A DNA stretch of 64,000 nucleotides from Epiperipatus broadwayi (Eukaryota; Onychophora; Udeonychophora; Euonychophora; Peripatidae), in NCBI GenBank assembly GCA_028023455.1, contig JAQFVV010012435.1, positions 2,048,001 to 2,112,000 of the forward strand. Direction: 5' to 3'. The number at the start of each line of letters is the position of its first letter. Position 1 is the first letter of the stretch. The position numbers and the translations under genes are program-made. Shown piece after piece: positions 50,279 to 61,645 of this stretch. The notes under the pieces were generated by a model that worked only from the letters and a program-made list of their open reading frames with translations, was not told the DNA's origin and ran no database searches.

Positions 50279-50818
50279 AAGAGTTACATATGGCTTGTGA
50301 GCCAGTTTGCCAACCCCTGATCTATAATATCAGATTCAGAAAACTGAAAAAACATATTGATTGGTTTTATAATTTTGCCATCCTGTTTTTAAAATTTTAT
50401 GGAACAGCTTTAAATGAAATTTATGTCAACATTGGTGGTGGGAGGGGGTCAAGTCTCACTTTCTTACAATAAATTAGATAATCTAGAAAGTCTATGTATA
50501 AGTAATTTAGTTGCAGCATTTATATCACTGTGACCAAATAAAGATAAGAAAAAAGTACAGATTCTACCTGTAAATGGTAACTACAAAAAAAAAAAAAAGG
50601 TACAACTTAATATGGATTTTACTGTATAATGAGAGGTATAATCAATGAAATGAAAAAGTTATATCTAACTAGAATATTTGTGATTTGCTAAATCTCTTCT
50701 CACTACTGTGACTCCCAACTTAATCATAAATGCATATTTTATAAATTTAGATTATGATATTATAGTTTGCATATGGATTATCACAAATAGTATATAATTG
50801 GCTTTTTTTTAATTTCAG

Positions 50819-50966
50819 AAATAGCATCAGTGGATCAGCGGTATGTGCATTCAACTTTGATGATATTGTTGCTAGTTTTGATGGCAAATTTAAAGAACAG
50901 AAAAATGGTTACTCCAACTGGTTGGCCATACCACCTTCCGATGTTCCTGAACCTCGACCAGGACAG
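50819..50966 (+). CDS. Semaphorin Sema-domain exon (internal, 148 bases)
   Basis: Continues the Sema beta-propeller from exon 22190-22268. The first base completes a leucine codon; then 49 codons read NSISGSAVCAFNFDDIVASF, DGKFKEQKNGYSNWLAIPPS, DVPEPRPGQ, ending exactly before donor GTAGGT (50967). SGSAVCAF, FKEQ, the NW-L-P region and VPEPRPGQ are hallmark semaphorin blocks; in relatives the next exon begins with the conserved cysteine of PRPGxC. Acceptor TTTAATTTCAG precedes it. The base composition is clearly less AT-rich than the flanks, as expected for a constrained exon. VPEPRPGQ favours an invertebrate class 1 or 2 type over vertebrate class 3. The next exon was not found in the remaining 13 kb. 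Confidence 0.93.
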
Positions 50967-51339
50967 GTAGGTTAAAATTGTTTATATAAATGTTAGATTT
51001 TTTTTAACTTGATATTTTTTGTTCTAGTAAAATTTTAAGTTTTACTATGGAGAAAGCCTTACCTCACTTATTTTAAAAAAAAATTGATTTGTTCACTCAT
51101 CTTAAATTTAAAAATCAAAAATTATAATTTATTTTAAATTTTTATTCTAAAATTATCCATTGTTTCAGTAAAATAGCTTACATTATATAATCTAAAAATC
51201 TTTTTTAATTATCTTATTTGATAGTAAATTAAAAATCATCCCCTCCCTTAATTTACATAATATGGAGGCAAATTGTTTATTTTATTTTACTACTTCTACC
51301 TATTGTAATCTTAAATAAACAATAAATTCAAGATTATAG

Positions 51340-51510
51340 AACCACAAGATTTATGTGCATTCAACCCAGGTCTCAGGTCCTCCCTGATGAATGCCAAAAG
51401 CCAGAAACTAGTATGAAAGTATGGATAAGCTAATACTGAATATGAACTTTAATTACTTTCATCTTGCATCTATTGATTATCCAAGCTTATGATAATTGGT
51501 AACTGTAGTG
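51340..51510 (+). repeat. Worn family B fragment with hammerhead-like core
   Basis: CTGATGA at 51384-51390, then a stem II region ATGC...GCCA (only two pairs remain), GAAA at 51404-51407 and ACTAGTA, so the stem III palindrome survives. The rest aligns loosely with family B (GGATAAGC versus GGATGAGTAGGC, then a CATCTATTGATTA-like stretch). Confidence 0.55.
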
Positions 51511-53860
51511 TAGAATAGATCAAATTTGCTCTTGGGCTATCTGATTTTATATTAAAAAATGTTACAAGTATTAGCTATAGTACTGATGGTAGTAATGTGC
51601 TATGATGTGATTGTAGTATCATGTTGCATTACTTCCCAACATGCATTCAGGCAGACATGTGTATATATTGTACATTTATTCACACTTCAGAACATCTAAA
51701 TACTTGACATTTGAAATAATAATAAAGAAAAGAACAGTATTTTAATAATAACTCTGGTCACCATAATAATAGCCCAAGAGTTTTTGCAGAAATACAAATT
51801 ATCATAATAAAGTTGTAGTTAGCAATATAAGTGCATTAGAGATTTTTGTGTGTGTGGTGAACACTTCAATCATGTTGTAATTGTATGATCAATTGTTTAG
51901 GAGGACATATGATGTTTGGGTAAAGTAGGCGCATCCTGTTAATCAAACTGACATTTTTTTTTACTTTACTTCATTGACAATTGATCATAGAATTATTACT
52001 GTTTCATCTGCCCTCCTACCTACAGGCCACCTTTGAAATCGTTAATTACAATAACAAAGACATAAAATGATAGAATTTAGATGCAAACCAAAAGCAAAAA
52101 TGTTTTACAGATTTCTCTTACCAAAAGTTTAAAAGATCATATGTGTGTTAGATTATTCTGAAACAAACATAATAAGATATTCCAATTGTTATACCATTTA
52201 TTGCTAATTCATTTAAAAATATTATTATTATTATTATTATTTTTGTAGTTTTACTTGTATATGAATGTTTAATGGTTTCGAAGCAAATTTATCATATCTT
52301 TGTTTAATGTTTCAAATGCTAGGGATATTCTACTTATATTTATTTCATCATATAGAAACTGTAAATGTAAATAAACATTGATTGATATTAATCTAATTTC
52401 AAACAGTGCCACAGACTTGTTTGATTATTTGATTTAAAAGACTAACTATCTTTAAAAGCTATATACAAATTACTTTTTTATTGTCTTCATGTTTTTTGTA
52501 TTTTCCTGGCAACAAAACATATTTCTATAACTTTATGATTTTCTACAACCAATTGAGTTTCTAATGTCCATTCACTTATTTATTCAATTGGGAAACTGTC
52601 TTTTATATAGTAAATAATGATATTTCCTTTATGTTTATGCTGTAATTCTATATGATTAGGTACTAATAACTTTTTCAAAGTCAGATATTATTACTAACCT
52701 TGAATTTAATTTTTATATATATGACCTTTAGTTTAAATGACATTTTCATTTAAATACAACTATTTTTAACAAATTTATTACTAAAATTAATTTTTAACAT
52801 AATTAAAATAATAAAAGAATTGTAAAAGTCATAAATATATAAGCAATTAAAAACATGATTTATGTTTTACATTAGTGAGTGTAATATTTTTTCTTTCTGA
52901 AAAACATGCTTTAAATTAATGAAAATCAACTGAAAGTTAAGATTAAATACTTCTACAATTATTTCTGATTGACAAACAATACTGGCCTTTTGAGAAAATT
53001 CAGCCCTTTCATTTAAAATTTGAGCTTTATGTTTTGCTGGTAACACCTATCATCCATTAATAAAAGCAAGGATTAAGATGTTATTTTTATAATCATATTT
53101 ACTACAGGATACTTGTACACACATATTCAAATTTTGTCTGAGTTGCTTCATCTCTGGCAAAGTTATGCAGAAGTACAATTCCGAGATGAAACGGAATTTT
53201 CCAGGAAAGTATTAACAAGTCACTTGATAATGAAATAATTTTGGTTTTGTAAAGAAGTGAGAGATTTGTTTGTTTTAAATTTAATGAAGTTACTTGCTTC
53301 TTGATAGATGTTTTTTTGGTTAGTGATTGGAAAATGAATTTGGTAGATACTTTTCATATTATTTTATGTTGAAAACCTATTTCATAGAATAAAGAAATCT
53401 GAATACCATATCAAGACAGTTTTACAAATTGGATTCATATAGAATCATTCTAAAATGAACTGGTAAATAGCACCCATTTTTTGTTTTAATATCATTCAAT
53501 TTTATTACGTGACCTGATAAAATAGATTGGCATTAATAAAGCAAAAGATGGGCATTATTTATAAGTTTGTTTAAAAATAATTTTGCAGGAATTTGAAAAT
53601 TATTTTTGTGAGGATTTACAGTATCTTTCACATTAATTTTATTCATATTAAGCTGTTATTATTTATATTTTTGAAGTTATATTTTATTATTTCTATAAGT
53701 ATGTATGTATATGGATAGATTGCTTTAAAATATTTTTCCAAAAACACACACAAACAGATTATTTTATTGAAATGTTATACGTATTGAAAATAATCTCTTT
53801 CTTGATAAAATCAAAAACAAAGAATTTCATATTGTAAGTTTTTAAATACATATATGACAT

Positions 53861-53992
53861 GAAAATTATTTTACATGAATAAAGCATGATAAACAGAGCA
53901 GCCAAAATGCAAAAAGCATTAATTATAAACAACAATTTGCATTTTGGCTCCTTTGTTTATCCCACGCTTTATTCACGCAGAATAATTTTCAT
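53861..53992. repeat. Hairpin element
   Basis: Left GAAAATTATTTTACATGAAT, AAAGC, AAACAGAG, GCCAAAATGCAAA pairs with right TTTGCATTTTGGC, CTTTGTTTAT, GCTTTATTCA, AGAATAATTTTC, leaving a loop of about 25 bases. A foldback or MITE-like element distinct from families A to D. No TSD was identified. Confidence 0.75.
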
Positions 53993-54344
53993 TATTTGAC
54001 AGAGTTTTTATATTATTTATATATGACATGAATAAGATTTCTCTAATTATGAGTATTAATAAATCCAGTGGTGCGTGATGTGCATATGTTCAAAGTTTGG
54101 AGGATTTTGGAGAGTTTAGGATAATAAATTAATGAGATTAACACCAAGAGTATCCTCAGGGAAAATATGTATGGATATCATCAAAAAGGTTTTGAAGAAA
54201 AGAGAAATAGAAAAATGTAAAGATATTGTAATAGAGAAATTTAGCCTACATTCTTTGAGATTCATAATGGTAAGGAAAAAATACATAAGTTAACATTAAT
54301 TCTAATGGAAAGATATATATTCTTGTAATATTACACATTAAGCC

Positions 54345-54770
54345 TATATCCTGCCTATCCCTCTTCTATGTATTTAAAAAGATAAGGTCCTGTACATGAG
54401 GGGTCAGAGTGACTTGAGGTCAATGGCATAACAATAATATTGGCATCAGCATGGATTTTGGGTATTCCATCATCAGATTTTCAATGGTATGGATGGTTGA
54501 AGAGTTAGAAGGTTGGAGTGGATTGAAGCCTGTCCATTAAAGTATGAAGATATGCTCTCTTAATATAAACTGAGTACTGGTTATATCTACATGTGGGAGA
54601 TGATGACCTGGACCAACTGATGAGTGCTGATTCAGCATGAAATATGTATATTGATGATTAATTATATTTTCTACATGTGTGTGGTCATGTGTATCGGTGT
54701 ATGAAGATAGTGTGGATAGTTGAAGAGTGTTTGAAAGTCTGTGTCAAATTTCCCTATATTTATTGTAGTG
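54345..54770 (+). mobile_element. Family A element with hammerhead core
   Basis: Includes the 5' section seen also at 55830 (TCTATGTATTTAAAAAG, AGGTCCTGTACATGAGGGGT, CAGAGTGACTTGAGGTCAA), the middle (ATCAGATTTTCAATGGTATG, CCATTAAAGTATGAAGAT) and the 3' arm ending TTTCCCTATAT. This shows family A is longer than its hairpin-only derivatives. No coding potential. Confidence 0.75.
54605..54660 (+). ncRNA. Predicted hammerhead ribozyme (family A)
   Basis: CTGATGA at 54617-54623, a six-pair stem II GTGCTG/CAGCAT with ATT loop (54624-54638), GAAA at 54639-54642, stem III ATA/TAT with a TG loop, cleavage base A54650. Inner stem I keeps three pairs (CAA with TTG). The core is intact; stem I is weaker than at 30412. 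Confidence 0.62.
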
Positions 54771-55503
54771 ATGAGTAGAATAATATTCAAACTACAAAGG
54801 GATTTGTCATAAGAGTTTGAACTATAATTTTTGGATGTTAACTCTTGAGTATGCATGCTATAACATGCAAGATAATAAACTACTGCAAAACATTGAATAA
54901 ACATACATTAAATATAAAACATTTATTGTTAATAATAAAGGAATTAATTGTTTAAACAATGTCAATTTACAGAATATTAATTTATTTAATATGATACTAG
55001 ACAGAAAGTTTGCTCATAAGTAAAAAAAATAAAGATAGTAATCCTTGAATAATTAAATATCTATATTATGCCCATTTCATTAATATATATATATGTTATT
55101 TCTTATTGATAAAAATATTTCTATTTATCGTTTCACAAAACTTTTCTTTATTGAAATAATTATATATAATAAATTATCATTAAAATGATCAAAAATGATT
55201 TCATTTCAAGGTTAAACGTAATATTTATTATCTACTTTTAAGAAAACTCTCTGTTAACAATTATAATTGCTATCAATAACACTAAAGACTTTTAACTATT
55301 CTCATTAATATTTATAAGAATATTTGTTTGAATAAAATATTATAATGTTTTAATAGGAGTAAAATTGCTAATGTTTTTTTTAATGTTAAATTAAACTTTT
55401 CATGCAGGAAAAAAAAAAAGGATTATATATTATTCCAATAAAAAAATACTCCCTTTTTCATTGTGTGGAAATTTATAATTAAGCTTATTTTAATAATGTT
55501 TAT

Positions 55504-55795
55504 TGAGCACTCCATCATCAGATATTCAATGATATAGATAACTGAAGAGTTGGAGGATGGATAAGATGGAAGTCTATCCATTAAAGTGTGAAGATTTGCT
55601 AACCACTGATGATATATATGTTTGGGAGATGATGGTCTAGACCATCTGATGAGTGCTGGTTCAGCATGAAATACATATATTGAAGATATTTATCTATTTC
55701 ACATGTATGAGATCTTGTGTATCAGTTGTATAAGATGGTGTGGATAGCTGCAGGGAGCTTGAAAATTCCAAGTTCCAATCTTTTCTAATTACATT
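55504..55795 (+). mobile_element. Family A unit, first of a tandem pair
   Basis: 5'-truncated copy (starts CCATCATCAGATATTCAATG). Its hammerhead core has CTGATGA at 55646-55652, stem II GTGCTG/CAGCAT with loop GTT, GAAA at 55668-55671, stem III ATA/TAT and cleavage base A55679; the inner stem I base is changed. The next unit follows directly in the same orientation. Confidence 0.72.
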
Positions 55796-55829
55796 TAAGT
55801 TCAGTATAGATAATATATTTGTATTTCAT

Positions 55830-56270
55830 TCTTACATATTCTGCCTCTATTCTGCCATCTCTGTTGTATGTATTTAAATGGACATATGAAGGTCCTATAT
55901 GTGAGGGGTCAGAGTTATTTGAAGTCAACATAGGTATTACAATAATATTGGCATCACCAACGACTTTGATTGTTTTATCACCAGATTTTCAATGATATGG
56001 ATGGCTGAAGAGTTGGAGAATGGAGAAGATTGAAGCCTATCCATTAAAGTTTGAAGATTTGCTGTCTTAATATAAAGCGAGCACTGATGATATAGATGTG
56101 CAGAAGATGATGATCTGGACCAACTGATGAGTGCTGGTTCATCACAGTATACTTGTATTGGAGATCATTTATGTTTTTCACAAGCATGTGTTCATGTGTA
56201 TCAGTTGTATAAAATGGAGCGAATAGCTGTAATGGGCTTGAAAGTTTTAGCTCAAATCCCTTCTAATAAT
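55830..56270 (+). mobile_element. Family A unit, second of a tandem pair
   Basis: Full-length copy with the 5' part (TGTATGTATTTAAATGGACA, GAGGGGTCAGAGTTATTTGA). Its CTGATGA lies at 56124-56130, 478 bases after that of the previous unit. Stem I is excellent here (ATGATCT with AGATCAT and CCAA with TTGG), but GAAA has mutated (CAGT), so this core should be inactive. Confidence 0.72.
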
Positions 56271-56279
56271 CATAGTTAT

Positions 56280-57170
56280 TATACTGTATATCTAATACGT
56301 TTATCAAAAATCACAAGTAATAATATACATAGTTGTTACTATATATATATGTACGCATATTTTTGTTGAACACTAGACAATATGTTATTGGATACTCCTT
56401 GAAATAAAATAGAATGACAATTGTTTTTGATATATCTAAAATAAAAATATTTATTGATTTACAAAAATCAACATACTTAAAATTTTAAACGACAAAATCA
56501 GACTTAAATTATAAAATAACATAAACTTAAAAATTTTAAATGACAAAAACAGACTTGAAAATAAAACAACACTCCATGTTTTGAATATTTTTGTGTTAAT
56601 TAAAACAACTTTTGTTTGTTTGGTTTTTTTTTTTTTTACGAAATCATCTGTAATATTGTCATTCATGATTCTTAATTTATCACTTTCTGTGAATCAATAA
56701 TATCCAGTGCTAGCGGGTTTTGTTATAGTATTGATGTATGCAGGGCCAGATTCATATCTTTTAGGCTCTAAGCTAGCAAAAAATTGAGACCCCATCCCCA
56801 ATTTTTTTTAATTGTATAAAAAAAAGACACATATGTCTATTCACACCGGTTATTATTACATAGCGAGGTCTTTATTAAATTATTTAACTTTAAGACGTGT
56901 ACAATATAAATTAAATAAAATATGGAAATAAAAACATACAAATATGTTTAACACAAACATTGTATTCATTAAAAATGAAGCAAATCAAAAAACGCCGTCT
57001 ATGCAATTTTCCAAATCATATAATTATGAAAGTTCATATTTTAGAGGTGCCATGAAAACTGAAGCCCCAAGCTTTAGCCTATTTTGCTTAATGGAAAATC
57101 TGGAACTCAATCTATGTTTATTGTTTAATATGATGGAAAGCAATATGTTGTCCTTGCATTGTGAATAGTT
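56280..57170. other. AT-rich non-coding stretch
   Basis: No gene recognised. The open frames at 56451 and 56944 have no recognisable motif. Confidence 0.45.
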
Positions 57171-57172
57171 TT

Positions 57173-57241
57173 TTTTTCTCATGTGTCATAGCATCAGCCA
57201 GGAAGCAAACCTGCTAACCCAGGACAACTGCTTGTAAAGAA
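57173..57241 (-). mobile_element. tRNA-derived SINE, 5'-truncated copy
   Basis: Complement of the 3' two-thirds of the SINE: TCATGTGTCATAGCATCAGC and a CAACTGCTTGTAAAG end. The A box half is absent. Confidence 0.8.
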
Positions 57242-57309
57242 GCATTTCATCCTATACTAAATCCAGCTTTGATAGTATTATCATCATTACAATTTCACCT
57301 ATTATATGT

Positions 57310-57530
57310 ACACTGCAGATATCTTCATTACAATTTCAATTATTATATCCACTGCAGGATGAAAGATCTCCCAAGTTTAATCAAATTTCTCACACCTATA
57401 GTTTCTCTTCTCAACATCACAGCAATAAACTTTTTTTTCATCCATTCATTTTATATATTGTTTCATTCTAAGTCTTTTATAACTTTATGGGATCCAATTT
57501 AAGATTGCACCTGATCATTGTATTGATTTC
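57310..57530 (-). pseudogene. Worn LINE C-terminal tail
   Basis: Nucleotide relative of the tail at 29345-29560 (ATCCACTGCAGGATGAAAGA, TCTCCCAAGTTTAATC, TTTCTCTTCTCAACATCA, TTTTATAACTTTATGGGATC). Too damaged to translate fully. Confidence 0.5.
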
Positions 57531-57651
57531 TTCTAACTGCATGCATGATTATATATATACAAATACATTATTTTGGACACGTATCTTTTTTAACAAATAA
57601 ATAATCAAATGGCTTTATTGCTCAGGAATTCATATGAAATTTGCCTGCCAG

Positions 57652-58068
57652 AAGTGACAGAAATGAAATCTAGGAAGTGAGAGAAGTGGAATCTAGGAAG
57701 TGACAAGAGTGGAATCTAGGAAGTAATAGAAGTGGAATCTAGAAAGTGACAGAAGTAGAATCTAGGAAGTGACAGAAGTGGAATCTAGGAAGTGACAAGT
57801 GGAATCTAGGAAGTGACAGGAGTGGAATCTAGGGAGTAATAGAAGTGGAATCTAGAAAGTGACAGAAGTAGAATCTAGGAAGTGACAAGTAGGATCTAGG
57901 AAGTGACAAGAAGTAGAAACTAAGAAGTGATAGAATTGGAATCTAGTAAGTGACAAGTGGAATCTAGAAGTAACAAAAGCGGAATCTAGGAAATTATAGA
58001 AGTGGAACCTAGAAAGTGACAGAAGTAGAATCTAGGAAGTGACAGAAATAGAGTGTAGGAAGGGACAG
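57652..58068 (+). repeat. Minisatellite, unit about 22-24 bases
   Basis: About 18 imperfect copies of a unit like AGTGACAGAAGTGGAATCTA plus GGA, with variants lacking AGA or carrying AGTAATAG. Both ends merge into sequence resembling the repeats at 59885 and 61390 (CCAGAAGTG at the left; CACTGCACTAAACCACAC at the right), so the array has probably expanded inside a dispersed element. Confidence 0.93.
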
Positions 58069-58119
58069 AACTGGAATTCTTTCAAGGATCTTTCTCACTG
58101 CACTAAACCACACAAGGCT

Positions 58120-58810
58120 TTATTAAAAAATAAATAAGAATAATAACCTGCATTAACCATACATTTGTCAAGATGCCAGTATTACAGAGTATAATTACAG
58201 TTATATATATTAATGTAAATAAAATACCAAAACAGTATTTAAATACAAAATTTAGTAAGATTTATTGTACCAAATATACTTTCAAGGCTTTCACATTATA
58301 TTCATAGTTAATTTGCTGAGAACTTCACTTCTTTGCTGATTTGAATGCTATTTGATTTTGGATTCACACCTCTTTTATTTTGCATTTGTGATCATTTCTA
58401 TCTTTGTGCATAATTTTAGGACCACTCGGATCATTATTAGAACCATGAAATACCAAAGGAATTAACAATTTTGGACTTTATCTTACATTTTTTTATACAT
58501 TAATGAATGTTGTATCATTCTAGTTATACGATTTGCCCTGATTTCACCATAAACTACATGTTGGCAGTCTTTTTGGCTGCACTTTTTAGCATAGACCACA
58601 TTGCACTGGGCCAATGTTAAGATTTTGTCCTTTGTGTTGTTAATAAGCTTGTTTAAATTTATGGGGATTCTGAATCCGACATTAAATTTATCTGATTATA
58701 TTTGTGCTATTTTATTAGCTGTATGTGATGAATGTGGTAAAACGATCCAGCTTTTATTACTTTTACAATCGGCTGTTTTTATTAAACACATTATGTTTCA
58801 TCAAAATCAA
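58120..58810. other. AT-rich non-coding stretch
   Basis: No gene recognised. Confidence 0.45.
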
Positions 58811-58813
58811 TTC

Positions 58814-58905
58814 ATTGGTGGTCGAGTGGTCAGCACAGCCGCCCTACAAGCAGTTGTCATGGGTTCACGGGTTTGCTTCCTGGCTGAGGCTTTGACACAT
58901 GAAAA
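58814..58905 (+). mobile_element. tRNA-derived SINE, diverged copy
   Basis: TTGGTGGTCGAGTGGTCAGC (A box), CTACAAGCAGTTGTCATGGG, a changed B box (GGTTTGCTTCC) and GACACATG plus A run. More substituted than the copies at 9656 and 11485, so probably older. Confidence 0.85.
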
Positions 58906-59424
58906 AAAAAATTTTAATTAAATAATATGAAATAGAAAAATGGAATAGTTTTTGTTTGTTTTTGTTCAAGCATTTTTTTTCTTAATCAATTAACTTACAA
59001 AAATGCATGCACTTACTCAAATAAAAAAATTAGTTTAATGATAAGATACAGTGTTTGTCAAGTTGCAAAATCCTGATTTAAATTTATGCTGAAGTTAGTT
59101 GAAAAATCTTATTTTTAATTTTGGAACTACTGTTTAACACTAATTCTACCTAGTAGTGTAGATTTCTGAAATTGGGTAAATATTAAATTCAATCATCTAT
59201 TGAAAGGCAAATAAATTTAACATTGGGTAGTAGCACTTGGTATCATTAGATCAAGATATTCAATGTAGGAATTGGAAAACTTGAATTTGATAAGGAGTCA
59301 AACATATATAGTATATATAATGATCATTTAGTGTGGAATTCAAAGCAAAAATAAAACTTTTTTTTTCTAATAAACTTCATAAAATCAAAAACCAGTTGGT
59401 AAAATTTAGCATTATTTTAATTAT

Positions 59425-59656
59425 AAGGGGCTTTGAATTCAGACTTTCACTCAGCCTTCAACTCACCATGCTATATCATACCACTGATACACCTGATGCC
59501 ACATATGTCTAAAAGATAAATAATCACCAACTGTGGGGTTAGGAGTATCAGTAGTATGAGATAGCATGGAGAATTGAAGGTTGAGTGAAAGTCTGAATTC
59601 AAAGCCCCTTATATTTACATTAAAGGTACAGGTATGGAAAAGCCTGTATGTCAAAT
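59425..59656 (+). mobile_element. Family A hairpin element with 10-bp TSD
   Basis: Arms AAGGGGCTTTGAATTCAGAC and its complement, CTCAGCCTTCAACTC and complement, then the family tail GTACAGGTATGGAAAAGCCT. TTTTAATTAT occurs at 59415-59424 and 59657-59666, immediately outside the arm and the tail, so the tail belongs to the element. The ribozyme middle is deleted, as at 1573-1800. Confidence 0.75.
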
Positions 59657-59884
59657 TTTTAATTATCCTAAGTGTGATTAAAATGTAAGAAAATAGTAAA
59701 AAAAGAGGATGAAACTTCAGAACTAGAGAAATATATGTGTTATTGGGGCAAGCAAGAAATTGTAAATTTGTGTATTCCTTAATTAATTTCTCATTGTTAA
59801 CTGGAGTTTTATCAATATAAGATAATAAGAAATTAAGGTCTAGCTGGAGCTGTATTGAATTCAATAAAAATTTATAACCATAGC

Positions 59885-60060
59885 TGAGTAATCAGGAGAT
59901 CATATAATGCTTGGGCACCAGAAATGGCAGGCTGTTCCTTGATCCAGGAGCTTTTAGATATTGAGTCTGCCACTCATCCACTATTTAAACTGTTAGGCAT
60001 TGTTGGAATTTCAGTCTACAACCAGAGTTTCATAAGTGGTTTGCCCAAGCATCTAAATGT
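59885..60060 (+). repeat. Dispersed repeat, shared with 61390
   Basis: Shares GGAGATCATATAATGCTTGG, GCACCAGAA and CTTGATCCAGGA with 61425-61470 at moderate identity. Unclassified. Confidence 0.45.
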
Positions 60061-60069
60061 TTTGATCAA

Positions 60070-61385
60070 TTCAATACCTATAATATAACTGACAATTTCT
60101 AAATATATAATTTACTTCAATATAATTTCTTTCATTCAAAATGATTTCTTTGACAATATGAAATGTTGGTAGATTTTTTATTTTATTTTATTATTATCAG
60201 AATGGTGTTTAAACATGTATGAATACAGAGACCTAACGAATGGATTACTATAATACACATATAATTTTTTTTGATAACACGTTCAGTATTGGGAAGTCCA
60301 GTATAAGTTCATTATAAACTATATGTTTTTTATATGTTAAGTCAAAAGGAAAATGCATGAAATCCAACTTCATATTTATTAAATTTTTGATAAGTTTAAA
60401 TCTTAGAAGTTTATTTTGTTGTTGTTCTTCTTGTCATTGCAAAAATCTACTCCCGGATATGCGCGTGCTTATATGATGGTGATGACGTAGTCGAGTTTGA
60501 ATTCAGGGATGTGGACTAATGTAAATTGAGGATTTAAGAAAGAGTAGGGTTAGCCTATAAGAATACCAATCCATTGATGTAGATCGATGATAGTCTCTCA
60601 AATATCGGACATGAATAATAAATTAAAGCTGATTTCTGTTCTATATCCTGGCCTGACCTCTTTTAGCAGCAAATTGTGTAACACTTATTAGTTACCTTAT
60701 ATATATTATTAAGTACACACATACTCTTTTGTAGAATATATTAACAAATTTTGTTTATATACACACACATTTATTTTGTAGACATCCATTCACCCCCATA
60801 TTTCTTATCTAAAATGTTTTTCTCAGTTTCAGATTTTTTTCTCATATTTATATTAATAAATACAAATCTTTTATTTAGTTTCTGTGAAAGAAAAGACAAT
60901 AATCATTTAGCTGGATTTAATTCAGCAGAAAATATATTCATATGAAAATAGTAAGTTGTTTTGATTTCAGAGCTTATTCATAAAAACAAGCAAATTCCAT
61001 TTGAAATTTTATCTGAAGACATTATCCATTTCTTTCTTGTAATGCAATTATTTTAATTTATGCAAAATGCATCATTCTTATGACATCAGTTCCTCTCAGA
61101 TGTATGCATAAGAGCTTAGTTTTACAAGATTCTAAGCAAACAACATTTCGCAGATGATAGTAGTATAAAGCAAGATAAGCAGTATTCCAACAATTTATTC
61201 TGCGAAGTGTAAATTTTTATTCGTGTATTAAATTTTTTTTTTCTCAAAATATCTAAGACTTTCTAGATGTTAATTTATTAAATAAACTTTTACCATATAT
61301 AGATTGCTGACTACACATGACACGATAAAAAAAAAAAAATATGTGCATTGAAATGAATTTTAATGATATAAATTAATAGTTGAAT
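60070..61385. other. AT-rich non-coding stretch
   Basis: No gene recognised. Confidence 0.45.
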
Positions 61386-61389
61386 GTTG

Positions 61390-61515
61390 GAGGTCGTGTG
61401 ATCTGAAAGTCGCGTGATCTGGAGATTATGTGATACTTGAGCGCCAGAATCTTTGATCCAGGAATCATTTAGCTTTAAGAGTGTTGCTTTTCCACTGCAC
61501 TAAATCACGCAGAGG
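61390..61515 (+). repeat. Dispersed repeat, shared with 59885
   Basis: Related to 59885-60060 and to the edges of the minisatellite at 57652 (CACTGCACTAAATCACGC). Unclassified. Confidence 0.45.
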
Positions 61516-61645
61516 AACATCACATTAAGAAATAATTTACAACTTTTCACTATAATTATCATTATTATTAATTGTAAACTTTAAACAGTGTGGTATAATA
61601 CTGGGATATAATAATGTTTTTGAAAGATAAATATTTTTGAATATT

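Larger units (their letters stand above)
50967..54340 (+). other. Start of the following semaphorin intron
   Basis: Begins with donor GTAGGT. Apart from the repeats listed separately it is plain AT-rich DNA. No following Sema exon was recognised up to 64000, so this intron is probably more than 13 kb. Confidence 0.65.

Noticed and set aside
59463-59864. 133-codon minus-strand open frame
   Set aside because: It overlaps the family A hairpin and has no recognisable motif; its length is expected by chance in such repeats.
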